Shown in pieces: positions 38,090 to 47,097 of a stretch of 64,000 bases of DNA; the first letter of the stretch is position 1, and the number at the start of each line of letters is the position of its first letter. Position numbers and translations under genes: made by a program. The notes beneath the pieces are model-generated. The model was not told where the DNA came from and searched no databases. It was given only the letters and a program-made list of their open reading frames with translations. This stretch comes from CAVZTA01 sp963778025 (lineage in GTDB: Bacteria > Chloroflexota > Limnocylindria > Limnocylindrales > CSP1-4). The stretch covers positions 62,001 to 126,000 of the forward strand of contig CAVZTA010000019.1 in assembly GCA_963778025.1 (NCBI GenBank). The letters run 5' to 3'.

Positions 38090-38101
38090 GCCCGAACGGG
38101 C
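38090..38101. promoter_or_regulatory. Palindrome GCCCGAACGGGC, eCIS candidate operator 1
   Basis: Arms GCCCG and CGGGC flank AA. The site is 50 bases upstream of the DUF4157 start. Identical or near-identical sites occur at 38139 and 41192. Confidence 0.5.
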
Positions 38102-38136
38102 AGAACTAGCTACCGCCCATGAGCCCGCCCGGAGGT

Positions 38137-38152
38137 CTGCCCGAATGGGCAG
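38137..38152. promoter_or_regulatory. Palindrome CTGCCCGAATGGGCAG, eCIS candidate operator 2
   Basis: Six-base arms flank GAAT. It lies in the 152-base spacer between the ATPase gene and the DUF4157 gene, 38 bases upstream of operator 1. It could also form a small hairpin in RNA. Confidence 0.5.
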
Positions 38153-38192
38153 GCGCCTGGCCGGGGCCGAAGGCGTTCGCCGCTCCCCCGCA

Positions 38193-40394
38193 TCAGCCGG
38201 TCACGAGCTCCAGATAGGAGCCGAACTCGGCCTCCACCGTCAGGTGGCCCAGCTTGCGGTACTCGCGCTCCGTGGCCCGGACGAGGTCGGCCATCTCGAG
38301 CGGACGGTCATCGGCGGCGGCGAGGATAGGCCGCCGCGACGCAGATGTTCCGGATGTTGCCGCCACTCACCTTGAAGCGTGCGGCGAGGAAGTCGAGGTC
38401 GAGGTCGCCGGCGCGTGGCAGCGTCGGCGGGAGGTGACGCTCCCACAGCCGGCGTCGGTGGTCCTCCTCGGGCATCGGGAAGTCGATGAGGGCGTCGAGG
38501 CGGCGGAGGAAGGCCTCGTCGACGTTGGATCGGAGGTTGGTGGTCAGGATCGCCAGGCCGTCGAAGCGCTCCATCCGCTGGAGGAGGTAGGCGACCTCGA
38601 CGTTCGCATAGCGGTCACGGGCGTCCTTGACCTCGGAACGCTTGCCGAAGAGCGCGTCGGCCTCATCGAACAGCAGCACGCCGTTGACCCGATCCGCCTC
38701 GGTGAAGATCCGGTCGAGGTTCTTCTCGGTCTCGCCGATGTACTTGTCGACGACCGTCGAGAGGTCGATGACGTAGACGTCGAACCCGAGGTCGCCGGCG
38801 ACGACCTCGGCGGACATCGTCTTGCCGGTGCCTGAGTCACCCGCGAACAGCGCCGTCACGCCGATGCCCCGCGTCCCGCCGGCGCCCATCCGCCACTCCC
38901 CGACGACGCGGTCACGGTGGCGCACCCGCGCGGTGAGCTCGCGGAGCTGCGCGCCCACGACCGGCGGCAGCACGAGGTCATCCCAGGTGACGTGCGGCTC
39001 GATCCGGCGCGCCAGGCGTTCCAGCCCGGCGGCGTTCTGGGCCCGGGCACCGGCGCTGACGTCGGCGACGGTCGTCGGTCGCGCTTCGGCGTCCGCCGCC
39101 CGCCGCGCGGCGCTCGCGGCGCGGACGATCTGGTCCGGCGTGAGCCGGAAGGCGAGGGTCGCCACCGCGGGGTCGAAGTCGGGCGGGGCGGCGCCGTCGA
39201 GCGCTTCGAGCCACAGGGCGTGGCGCGTGCCCACGGTGGGGACGGCCGCGTCGAGGATCAGCGGGGTCTCGCGCGCCCATGCGGGATCCCAGCCTCGGTC
39301 CCCGATCAGCACGACCGGACACGGTCGTTCGGCGAAGGCGCGCACGGCCACGGCGGCGCCCCGCTCGGCCAGCGCCTCCACCGGTCCCACGACCATCCCA
39401 CCCCCGAGCAGCCGGGCCTCACGTCCGGCGGCGGCCGCGATCGCGACCGGGTCGTCCGTCGGGGTCAGGCGCGTCAGATCGAGCTCCACCGTCGGGCGTC
39501 CGGTGCGCGCCAGCGCGGTCCGGGCGAGCGACGCGCCCGATGCGCCGGCGCGCTCGCGCAGGTACGCGAGCGTGACGCCGGCGCCCAGCGCGCGGGCGAG
39601 CACCTCGACGTCCCCGATATCGGCCTCCCGTGTCGTCGCGACGAGTGACGCGAGGAGCGCATCGGGCGTGTCGTCGCCGAGGAGATGCGCGGTGACCCGG
39701 TCCGGCACACGGAGCGAGCGCGTCAGGGTCGGCCGGTCGGTGTCCTCCACGAGCAGCAGCCCGCCCTCGACGAGCGGCGCCAGCGGGCCCAGCCGCGCGC
39801 GGGCGGCACCGGCCGCGAGACCGCCCTCCGGATCGCACAGCTCCAACGCGAGTCCGACGCTCGCTCGCCGCCGCGACACGTCGTCGTGCAGGTAGCCGTA
39901 CAGCCGCTCGAACCGCGGGTCGAGATCCGGAGCGAGCGCGATGAGGAGCAGCTCGACGTCGAGGGGCTCGAGCGCGAAGGTCCGGGCCAGGCGTCGCAGC
40001 CGCACCTCGCGGCCGGCCGCCTCGCCGGCCTCGGCGGCCTGCTCCAGCTCGCCCAGCATCGCGGCCGATGCCGCTGACGGCGGGGCCGGGACGAGCGGCC
40101 CGCGAGGCGCATCGAGCAGGGCGTCGACCTGCGGATCGCTGATGTACAGACCGCGGAAGCGGTCGCCCGGGTCGGGGTCGTCCGCGCGCCGACGATCCAC
40201 GGCGGCGCGGACGCGCAGCTCGACCAGCGACAGCCGGGCGCGGAGGTACGCGAGCGACGGATCGGCGGTCAGGGCCTCGCCGACGGCGGCGGCCTCGGCG
40301 GCGGTGGCCTCGGCGGCGTCTCGACGGCGTCCCCGGCAGCCGGCGTCGAGTCGACTCGGCAGCCGGCCGCCGCCCGGCCGGCGGCCGCGCTCAC
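38193..40394 (-). CDS. eCIS AAA+ ATPase (Pvc15-like), frameshifted
   Basis: This AAA+ ATPase of about 730 residues is a standard eCIS component, thought to act in assembly. The N-terminal half is helical (LARTFALEPLDVELLLIALAP). The AAA domain has Walker A FAGDSGTGKTMSAE, Walker B GVLLFDEADALFGKR and sensor region TTNLRSNVDEAFLRRLD. One extra base near 38326 breaks the end; past it the frame reads LAAADDRPLEMADLVRATE and stops at 38193. The start is unsettled: GTG 40394 overlaps the DUF4255 stop (GTGA), but a second shift near 40320 is needed to join it. The first uninterrupted start would be an internal GTG. Confidence 0.85.
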
Positions 40395-41119
40395 GGCCGG
40401 CGGTGACCTTTGACCCGGAGCTGGACGCCGCCGCGTCCGTCCTTGGCGCCCGCGCCGCGCGGCACGATCTCCTCGGGCAGCGGTTCGAGCGGCGGCAGCT
40501 CCTGCCCGCCACGCCCACCTCGCCGGACGCCGCGTTCGGCCGCCCCGCCCGTCGAGGCGATCCCGATGTCCGGGCCCTCGAGGATCGGCGGGCCGAACGG
40601 CGCGCTGCGGGTGACCGAGACGGGCGCCGTGACCACCAGGTCCAGCGACGGCTTGAGCTCCCCGCCGAGCGCCGACCAGATGTCGGCCATGGAGCGCTCC
40701 TGGGTCGCCGGCTGACCGACATCGAGGTACACGGGCAGGTCCGTCTCGTCGAGCGACCCGCCCAGCTCGCCCGGCTTGACCATCGGGTTGCGCAGGAAGC
40801 AGACGAGCAGCGACGAGAGCAGGCGATGCTCGTCCTCGGGTCGCTGGGTCCACGCCGTGACCAGGTACGCGAGCTTGAACCGGCGCGGCGGTTGGGCGCG
40901 ACCCGCGACCAGCCCATCCTTGCCACGCACGTCCTCCCAGGCCGGCACCCGCCGCTGGAGGTCCTCGCGGATGTCGTACAGGTAGAGGTCGATCGCGGGC
41001 CCGCTCCGCCGGGCGACCCAGTCCTTGGTCGGCGCCTCGAACACGAGCTCCACGGCGGACCCGTTGAGCGCGTCGCGGCGCACGAGCTTCTCGAGCAGCT
41101 GGTCGACGTCGTGGATCAC
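40391..41119 (-). CDS. DUF4255 protein, putative eCIS tail terminator/cap (Pvc16-like)
   Basis: The 242-residue protein starts MIHDVDQLLEKLVRR and contains DLYLYDIREDLQRR and AYLVTAWTQRPEDEHRLLSSLL, matching DUF4255. In characterised systems this protein caps the distal end of the tube and sheath. A long Gly/Pro-rich tail (from about residue 190) is extra. It is the first gene of the minus-strand eCIS arm, divergent from the sheath gene across a 184-base promoter region, and its stop overlaps the ATPase start. Confidence 0.88.
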   Translation of the reverse strand: MIHDVDQLLEKLVRRDALNGSAVELVFEAPTKDWVARRSGPAIDLYLYDIREDLQRRVPAWEDVRGKDGLVAGRAQPPRRFKLAYLVTAWTQRPEDEHRLLSSLLVCFLRNPMVKPGELGGSLDETDLPVYLDVGQPATQERSMADIWSALGGELKPSLDLVVTAPVSVTRSAPFGPPILEGPDIGIASTGGAAERGVRRGGRGGQELPPLEPLPEEIVPRGAGAKDGRGGVQLRVKGHRRP

Positions 41120-41191
41120 GTCGCCAAGCGTCGTGGCTCACGCGCGCGAGACGCCAGCCGGGCGCGGGCATCCGTCGGGGCAGACGGCATT

Positions 41192-41203
41192 GCCCGAACG
41201 GGC
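41192..41203. promoter_or_regulatory. Palindrome GCCCGAACGGGC, eCIS candidate operator 3
   Basis: The site is identical to that at 38090. It lies in the divergent spacer between the DUF4255 gene and the sheath gene, where the main eCIS promoters should be. A further small dyad, CTCGC-GCGAT-GCGAG, is at 41250-41264. Confidence 0.5.
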
Positions 41204-41303
41204 CGATCCGCCCGCCCGACCGCGTGTCCGGTCGGTCCTTGTCCGGCCCCTCGCGCGATGCGAGCGTCGCCACGACGGGATCCCATCAGGGAAAGGGCCA
41301 CGC

Positions 41304-42818
41304 ATGCCGAACTATCTGTCGCCCGGTGTCTACGTCGAGGAGGTGGAAGCCGGGTCGCGTCCGATCGAAGGTGTCGGGACGGCGGTCGCGGCCTTCGTCG
41401 GCCTCGCGGCGCGGGGACCGGCCAACCAGCCCATCCTCGTCACCAACTGGAACCAGTTCACCCAGACGTTCGGCGAGTTCATCGAGAACTCGTATCTCGC
41501 GCACGCCGTGTACGGCTACTTCCTCAACGGCGGCGGGGCCGCGTACGTCGTGCGCGTCGGCGCGGACGGCGCGATGCCCATCGCCAAGGCGGAGCTGCCG
41601 AGCGCGGCCGACAAGACGAAGCCCGCCTTCCGGGTCGCCGCCCTCGAGGCCGGCCCCGCGGGCAACGACATCACGATCGACGTCCAGCCGTCCTCGGAGA
41701 CGGCCGAGAACAGCTTCCGGCTCGTCGTGAACCGCGGCGGGAAGGCGGTCGAGACGTTCGACAACGTCACGGCCGGCAAGGGCAAGCAGAACGTCCAGAC
41801 CGTGGTGAAGGCCCAGTCGAAGGTCATCGCGATCGAAGAGGTCGGGACCCTCAGCGTGCCCGACGCCGCGACGGGCATCTCGCTGTCCGGCGGCGGCGCC
41901 GCCGTGCCGGCCCGGGTCACCGCCGACGACTACGTCGGCAGCCCGGCCGACCGCACCGGCTTCGCCGGGCTCGAGGCCGTCGACGAGGTCACGATGCTCA
42001 GCGTCCCCGACCTCATGGCCGTCTACGAGCAGGGGATCATCGACCTCGAAGGCGTCCAGGCGGTCCAGCTCGCGATGCTCGCCCATTGCGAGCTCATGGG
42101 CGACCGCGTGGCCATCCTCGACGCGCCGCCAGGGCTCAATGCCCAGCAGGTCAAGGAGTGGCGGGTCGACAAGGCCGGCTACGACTCGAAGTACGCCTCG
42201 CTCTACTGGCCGTGGGTGAAGGTGTTCGACCCGCTCGCGGGCCAGGCGCGCTTCGTCCCGCCGTCCGGCCACATGGCCGGCATCTGGGCGCGCAACGACG
42301 ACACCCGTGGCGTCCACAAGGCGCCCGCGAACGAGGTCATCCGCGGCGCGATCTCGCTGGAGCTCAACCTGACCAAGGCCGAGCACGACCAGCTGAATCC
42401 CGCGGGCATCAACTGCATCCGCGCGTTCCCCGGCCGCGGCATCCGCGTGTGGGGCGCCCGGACGATCTCCAGCGACCCGGCGTGGCGCTACCTCAACGTG
42501 CGGCGCCTCTTCAACTACGTCGAGGAGTCGATCTTCGAGGGCACCCAGTGGGTCGTCTTCGAGCCCAACGACCAGCGCCTGTGGGGGCGCGTGAAGCGGA
42601 CGATCAACGCGTTCCTGCTGCGGGTATGGCGCGATGGCGCGCTCTTCGGCGCGACGCCCGACCAGGCGTTCTTCGTGAAGTGCGACGAGGAGAACAACCC
42701 GCCCGAGACCCGTGACGCGGGGCAGCTCATCGTCGACATCGGGATCGCCCCGGTGAAGCCGGCCGAGTTCGTGGTGTTCCGGATCGCCCAGTTCTCGGGC
42801 AGCCCGGGCGCCGAGTAG
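41304..42818 (+). CDS. Contractile tail sheath protein
   Basis: The 504-residue sheath protomer wraps the tube and supplies contraction energy. The start MPNYLSPGVYVEEVEAGSRPI is the classic sheath N-terminus. The middle insertion (about residues 95-210) would form the outer domain. The C-terminal region GIRVWGARTISSDPAWRYLN to GRVKRTINAFL is the conserved T4 gp18-like core. Only one sheath gene is present, whereas PVC and Afp systems have three. It is the first gene of the long plus-strand structural operon. Confidence 0.95.
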   Translation: MPNYLSPGVYVEEVEAGSRPIEGVGTAVAAFVGLAARGPANQPILVTNWNQFTQTFGEFIENSYLAHAVYGYFLNGGGAAYVVRVGADGAMPIAKAELPSAADKTKPAFRVAALEAGPAGNDITIDVQPSSETAENSFRLVVNRGGKAVETFDNVTAGKGKQNVQTVVKAQSKVIAIEEVGTLSVPDAATGISLSGGGAAVPARVTADDYVGSPADRTGFAGLEAVDEVTMLSVPDLMAVYEQGIIDLEGVQAVQLAMLAHCELMGDRVAILDAPPGLNAQQVKEWRVDKAGYDSKYASLYWPWVKVFDPLAGQARFVPPSGHMAGIWARNDDTRGVHKAPANEVIRGAISLELNLTKAEHDQLNPAGINCIRAFPGRGIRVWGARTISSDPAWRYLNVRRLFNYVEESIFEGTQWVVFEPNDQRLWGRVKRTINAFLLRVWRDGALFGATPDQAFFVKCDEENNPPETRDAGQLIVDIGIAPVKPAEFVVFRIAQFSGSPGAE

Positions 42819-42862
42819 CGACGCCGCCGACCACCGTCTGATCGCCACGCACGGAGGCCCAG

Positions 42863-43297
42863 ATGCCCACCACCGATCCGCTCCTGCAGGGGAACGTCCT
42901 GCTCGACATCGACGGCGTGGGGGTCGTCGCCAACTTCACCTCGGTCTCGGGGGTCAGCTCCGAGGTCGAGATCGTCGACAACCCGTTCGTCAACGAGCAG
43001 GGCAAGGTCACCATCGGCAAGCTCCCGGGCAAGCCCAAGACGCCGACGGTCACGTTGAAGCGTGGCCTCACCGGCGCCACCGAGATCTGGGACTGGCACA
43101 CCGCGGTCATGCAGGGCACGCCGGACCGTCGCAACGGCTCGGTCATCCTCATGAACACGCTCGGTGAGGAGGTCCTTCGCTACAACTTCACCAACGCGAT
43201 GGTGTCCAAGATCAGCCTGTCCGAGGGCGGCGCGACCACCTCGGGCGTCCAGATCGAGGAGGCGACCCTCGCCTGCGAGACCCTGGTCAAGGGCTAG
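42863..43297 (+). CDS. Tail tube protein 1 (gp19/Hcp-like)
   Basis: The 144-residue protein is a T4 gp19-like tube subunit: MPTTDPLLQGNVLLDIDGVG, NFTSVSGVSSEVEIVD, TVTLKRGLTGATEIWDWHTAV and a final EEATLACETL strand. It should stack as hexamers inside the sheath. It lies 44 bases after the sheath gene, preceded by GGAGG. A second tube paralogue is encoded at 45849. Confidence 0.93.
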   Translation: MPTTDPLLQGNVLLDIDGVGVVANFTSVSGVSSEVEIVDNPFVNEQGKVTIGKLPGKPKTPTVTLKRGLTGATEIWDWHTAVMQGTPDRRNGSVILMNTLGEEVLRYNFTNAMVSKISLSEGGATTSGVQIEEATLACETLVKG

Positions 43298-43308
43298 GGG
43301 TCCCAGGA

Positions 43309-43737
43309 GTGACCGCCACAGCCGAGATCCCGGTCGAGCGCGGGAGCGCGAACGGCTCGGATGCCCTGCGCACCGAGTACGCGTTCGTGCTCCCTCGCGG
43401 CTATGTCGATGGGACGGGCACCGTGCATCGCGAGGGCGTCATGCGCCTCGCGACCGCACGCGACGAGATCATCCCCCAGCGCGACCCCCGGGTGCGCGAG
43501 AACGAGGCGTACCTGACGGTGCTCCTCCTGTCCCGGGTCATCACCAGGCTCGGGACGCTGAGCCAGGTGCATACCGGCGTCATCGAGGGCCTGTTCGCGA
43601 GCGATCTCGCGTTCCTCCAGGACCTCTATCGACGCGTCAACCAGGAAGGGCACACCCAGGCGGCCGTGACCTGCCCGTCGTGCAACCACCAGTTCGCGGT
43701 GGATGTGGCGGGTGAGCAGCGCCTGGGGGGATCGTGA
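43309..43737 (+). CDS. Putative phage-tail-type assembly protein with C-terminal Cys knuckle
   Basis: The 142-residue protein (GTG start) contains TEYAFVLPRGYVDGTGTVHR and RENEAYLTVLLLSRVITRLGTL, followed by a helix-rich region and CPSC near the end. Its position between a tube gene and DUF6760 matches the tail assembly proteins of other eCIS loci. It probably acts as a chaperone or baseplate-assembly factor; only two Cys are visible, so a full zinc site would need dimerisation or His ligands. Confidence 0.75.
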   Translation: MTATAEIPVERGSANGSDALRTEYAFVLPRGYVDGTGTVHREGVMRLATARDEIIPQRDPRVRENEAYLTVLLLSRVITRLGTLSQVHTGVIEGLFASDLAFLQDLYRRVNQEGHTQAAVTCPSCNHQFAVDVAGEQRLGGS

Positions 43738-43892
43738 CGTACGCGACCGACCGGCTGTTCGAAGAGGTCGCGTACGTCGCCTACCACTTCCACTGGCCGA
43801 TGGAGTCGATCCTCGACCTGGAGCATCCGCTCCGGCTGCGGTTCGTGGACGAGATCGGCCGGATCAACAAGCGTCTCTCCGAGGAGGAGTAG
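43734..43892 (+). CDS. DUF6760 small eCIS protein
   Basis: This 52-residue protein starts with GTG overlapping the previous stop (GTGA). It reads MTYATDRLFEEVAYVAYHFH and continues WPMESILDLEHPLRLRFVDE, ending in RLSEEE. The WxxxxxLxLxHxxRxRFVxEI pattern is that of DUF6760, a short family found in eCIS operons after the assembly protein. In phage operons a short partner of the tail assembly chaperone sits in the same place. The gene is easily missed because of its length. Confidence 0.85.
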   Translation: MTYATDRLFEEVAYVAYHFHWPMESILDLEHPLRLRFVDEIGRINKRLSEEE

Positions 43893-43898
43893 GGCGTC

Positions 43899-45830
43899 GT
43901 GCGCCTGCCGTGGCCGTTCGGCCGACACAGCACCGAGGATCCGTCGGCAGCCGCCGGGGCGCCGGCGGACGGCCTTGCCCCGGGAGCTGGTCCGGATACC
44001 GCCGATCCCGCGGTCGCGCCGCTCGCGCCGCCGACCGGGGCGTGGGCGCGCTTGCCCGCGATCCAGCGAACGGTCGGTGACGTGCCGGTCGTCGCGCCGG
44101 CACGGCCGTTCCTGGCCGGGGTGCCCGGGGCGCGGCCATTGCCGCCCATCGTCGAACCCCTCGGCCACGAGGTCACGCCACTGGCGCCGGCCGGTCTGAT
44201 CGCCGCGCCGCCCTCGCCGGTCGCCTCGCTCACGTCGCACGCGCCGCTCACGCCACGATCGGTCCAGCGGCATGCGAGCGGGCCTGACGCCGGGGCCGGA
44301 GCGTGGACGACGTCGAGCGTCTCCGAGTCGTCGGCCTTGCCCGCCGCGCGCGATGCCGGGACCGAGCGTCCAGCTCGTCGAACGCGCCTCCGCGCCGTCC
44401 CCCGACCGGTCGATGGAGACGCCCGCGCCCATGCGGTCGCTCCCGAGCGTCGCGACGTCCGCGATCGCGAACGTCCCGACTCAGCCGCTCACGCGCGCGC
44501 CGGCGACGCTCGCCCCGGCCGTGCAGCGGATCGGGGCGGCGGCCGCGCGGTCCACCGCGCTCTCGCGCGACGAGGGGCGGGCACCCGCGACGCCGGCCGC
44601 GGCGGCGACCCCGGCCACGCCGGCTGGGTCGACCGGCCGCCGCTGGGCGGAGCATCCGGCGGACAGCGCGAGCGCCGCCTCGTCCCTCCCGGTGGCCCGT
44701 CCGCGCCCCGGCCTCGGCTCGCCGATGCCCGCGGCGCCGGCCAGCGCCGTCGAGTCGCCCCGGACGCTCCAGCGGGCGGTCGCGGCGCTCGGGATCACGC
44801 CGCCGGCATCCGCGCGTCCGGAAGCCGCGACTCTCGCGACTGCGGCCACGCCGACCGCGCCCGTGGCGCACGCGATGCCGACGGCTGCGCGCCGGGGCCT
44901 CGGGGCACCGCGCACCGAGCCTCCGGCCGACGCGTCGTCCAGCCCGACGGTCGCGCGACTCGCCGACCTGCCCAGCCTCCCGCTCGCGACCCGCCCCGCG
45001 AGCTCGACGACCCACGCCGAACCGTCCGGCGACGACGACGCCGATCCGCGGCCGCGCGCCGGACGCAAGCCCGGCGTCCGCTGGCGTCCAGCGGATGACG
45101 CCGGCCTCGCCGCCGCTCGCCGCGGCGACGCTCCCCGCGATCGCGCCGCGATCCACGACCGCGTCGGATGCGTCGTCGACGGCCACCCCGCCCGTGGTCG
45201 CGCGGACGACATCCAGCACGCGACCCATCGGTCACCCGGACCCGGCCGACCGCCGGCCAGGCGCCGCTGCGCCCGAGCGTGGTGGTGGAGCGGACATCCC
45301 GTGACGAGTCGCCGAGCGAGCCGGCCGCGGAGCGACCGTCGCCGGCGGCGATGGCCACGCCCGGCGCGACCGCGCCGGCGCCATCTCCGTGGACCCCGGA
45401 CCAGGCGCTCCGCACGGTGCAGCGATCGACGGGCCCGGCCGTCCCGGCCCTCCCGCGCGGGGTCGGCGTCGCGCGCAGCCCCGGCGGCTCGGCCGGGACC
45501 ACGTCGTTGCCCCTGGCCCGGATCGCGACGGCTGGCCCGGACATGCCCCACGCGACCGCCACGACGTCATCACCCGCCGGCGACCCGGTCATCCAGCGGG
45601 TCGCCGCACCGGGTCCGGCCGGCATGACCCTCACGGCGGTCCCGGTCGTCCAGCGTGAGACACCCGCCGACACGAGCCAGCCGCCGCCATCGGGCGGCGG
45701 AGCCACGGGCCGCAGCGACCGCGAGCTCGACGAGCTCGCCGAGTCCCTGTTCGGTCGCTTCCGCACCCACCTTCGTCGCGAGCTCATCCACGAGCGCGAG
45801 GCGAAGGGCCTCTCGTTCGACGCGTTCTAG
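43899..45830 (+). CDS. Pro/Ala-rich eCIS protein with repeated QR motifs, three frameshifts
   Basis: Once three extra bases (near 44350, 45060 and 45235) are skipped, the frame encodes about 642 residues. Nearly all of it is Ala/Pro/Thr-rich and probably disordered, with an [ILV]QR motif recurring about every 60-90 residues (IQRTVGD, VQRHASG, VQRIGAA, LQRAVAA, VQRMTPA, VQRSTGP, IQRVAAP, VQRETPA). The C-terminus is a charged helix (RELDELAESLFGRFRTHL to KGLSFDAF). Long low-complexity proteins often hold this slot in eCIS operons. It may be a tape measure, a cargo loader or a lumenal factor; I cannot decide from sequence. GTG 43899 follows DUF6760 by 6 bases. Confidence 0.7.
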
Positions 45831-45848
45831 ACGGGCTTCGGAGGATCC

Positions 45849-46337
45849 ATGGGCGACCCCGCACTGAACGTCACGTACAAGGTCACGCTGGACGCGTTCA
45901 TCCCGCTCGGCGTGTGGACGAAGATCGACGGCCTGTCCTTCGAGTTCGACCTCAAGACGCACCGCGAGGGCGGCGTCAACGGGTACGAGCACAAGATCAT
46001 CGGCCCGGCGAAGTTCGCCAACGTCCGGATGACCCGTCCGGTCGACAGCGATTCGATGCTCGTCCAGCTCTGGATCCAGAGCAACTTCGTGGCGGTCGTG
46101 CCGCAGACGATGGACATCGCCGCGCTCAACGCGGCCGGCGAGGAGATCACCTCCTGGAGCCTGATGGGCGTCGTGCCCGTGAAGTGGACGGGCCCCAGCC
46201 TCGACATCAACGGCAACGGCGTGGCCACCGAGACCCTCGAGGTGGCGTACGAGCAGATCATGGGCCTGAATGCGATGGGCGAGATGCTCGGCGCGGCCGC
46301 GGGCGCGCTCGGCGTGTCCGCCTCGATCGGGTTCTGA
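45849..46337 (+). CDS. Tail tube protein 2 (gp19-like)
   Basis: The 162-residue tube paralogue begins MGDPALNVTYKVTLDAFIPL and includes WTKIDGLSFEFDLKTHREGG and ITSWSLMGVVPVKWTGPSL, ending with a Gly/Ala-rich helix. In eCIS the second tube protein forms the first ring above the baseplate spike. GGAGG lies 5 bases before the ATG. Confidence 0.92.
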   Translation: MGDPALNVTYKVTLDAFIPLGVWTKIDGLSFEFDLKTHREGGVNGYEHKIIGPAKFANVRMTRPVDSDSMLVQLWIQSNFVAVVPQTMDIAALNAAGEEITSWSLMGVVPVKWTGPSLDINGNGVATETLEVAYEQIMGLNAMGEMLGAAAGALGVSASIGF

Positions 46338-46347
46338 GGGCCGCCCG

Positions 46348-47094
46348 ATGGCGCTGGGTGCGGTCAGTGCGGCAGGAGCGGTCGCCGGCGTCGTCGGCGA
46401 CATGCTCGGCCTCACGAAGAACAAGAAGGCCCTGCTCAAGGTCGTCGAAGGCGATCCGGTCGGCGACCAGAAGCAGCTCGAGGTGATGTTCAACCCGGCG
46501 TCGTACTCGATCACCGTCGAGCAGATCGTCGTGGAGACGCCGACCGGGTCGAAGCCCAACGCCCGGCAGGAGTACCGCGGCACCAACGCGATGACCGTCG
46601 CGTTCGACCTCTTCTTCGACGAGTACAGCAAACCCAAGGGCGACGTCACGAAGCCCATCTCGACCCTGTTCGACTGGATGCGCCCGACGAAGAAGACCCA
46701 GAAGAACAAGAAGCCGGAGCCGCCCAAGATCGCCTTCCAGTGGGGCGGCAACAAGCAGCTCGAGGGCTTCCGCGGCTTCCTGACCAGCTGCACCGTCAAC
46801 TACACCGTGTTCCGGATGGACGGCACGCCGGTCCGGGCCGACGTGAAGATCACGCTCAAGGGCAGCGCGCCCGACGCGCCATTCGGCAACCCGACATCGC
46901 ACGCGTCGGGCAGCCAGCGGGTCCACACGGTGATCGACGGCGACACCCTCCAGTCGGTCGCCTTCACGGAGCTCGGCAAGCCCACCTACTGGCGCGCGAT
47001 CGCCGAGCTCAACGGCATCGACGACCCGCTGCGCATCGCACCCGGGACCGCGCTCCTCATCCCGACGGTCGCGGACGCGGTGAAGGGCGCCTAG
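46348..47094 (+). CDS. LysM-containing baseplate/tube-initiator protein (Pvc7-like)
   Basis: The 248-residue protein contains a CIS tube/baseplate domain (EVMFNPASYSITVEQIVV to TSCTVNYTVFRMDGTPVRAD). A C-terminal LysM-like domain (RVHTVIDGDTLQSVAFTELG to PGTALLIP) follows. In Pvc and Afp this protein links the tube to the baseplate hub. It lies between tube 2 and the spike, in the canonical order. Confidence 0.92.
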   Translation: MALGAVSAAGAVAGVVGDMLGLTKNKKALLKVVEGDPVGDQKQLEVMFNPASYSITVEQIVVETPTGSKPNARQEYRGTNAMTVAFDLFFDEYSKPKGDVTKPISTLFDWMRPTKKTQKNKKPEPPKIAFQWGGNKQLEGFRGFLTSCTVNYTVFRMDGTPVRADVKITLKGSAPDAPFGNPTSHASGSQRVHTVIDGDTLQSVAFTELGKPTYWRAIAELNGIDDPLRIAPGTALLIPTVADAVKGA

Positions 47095-47097
47095 GCG

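Noticed and set aside
40391..40520. A possible separate short gene starting at GTG 40394
   Set aside because: Its frame ends after about 40 residues of Pro/Ala/Arg; it is better explained as the start of the ATPase cut by a frame error.
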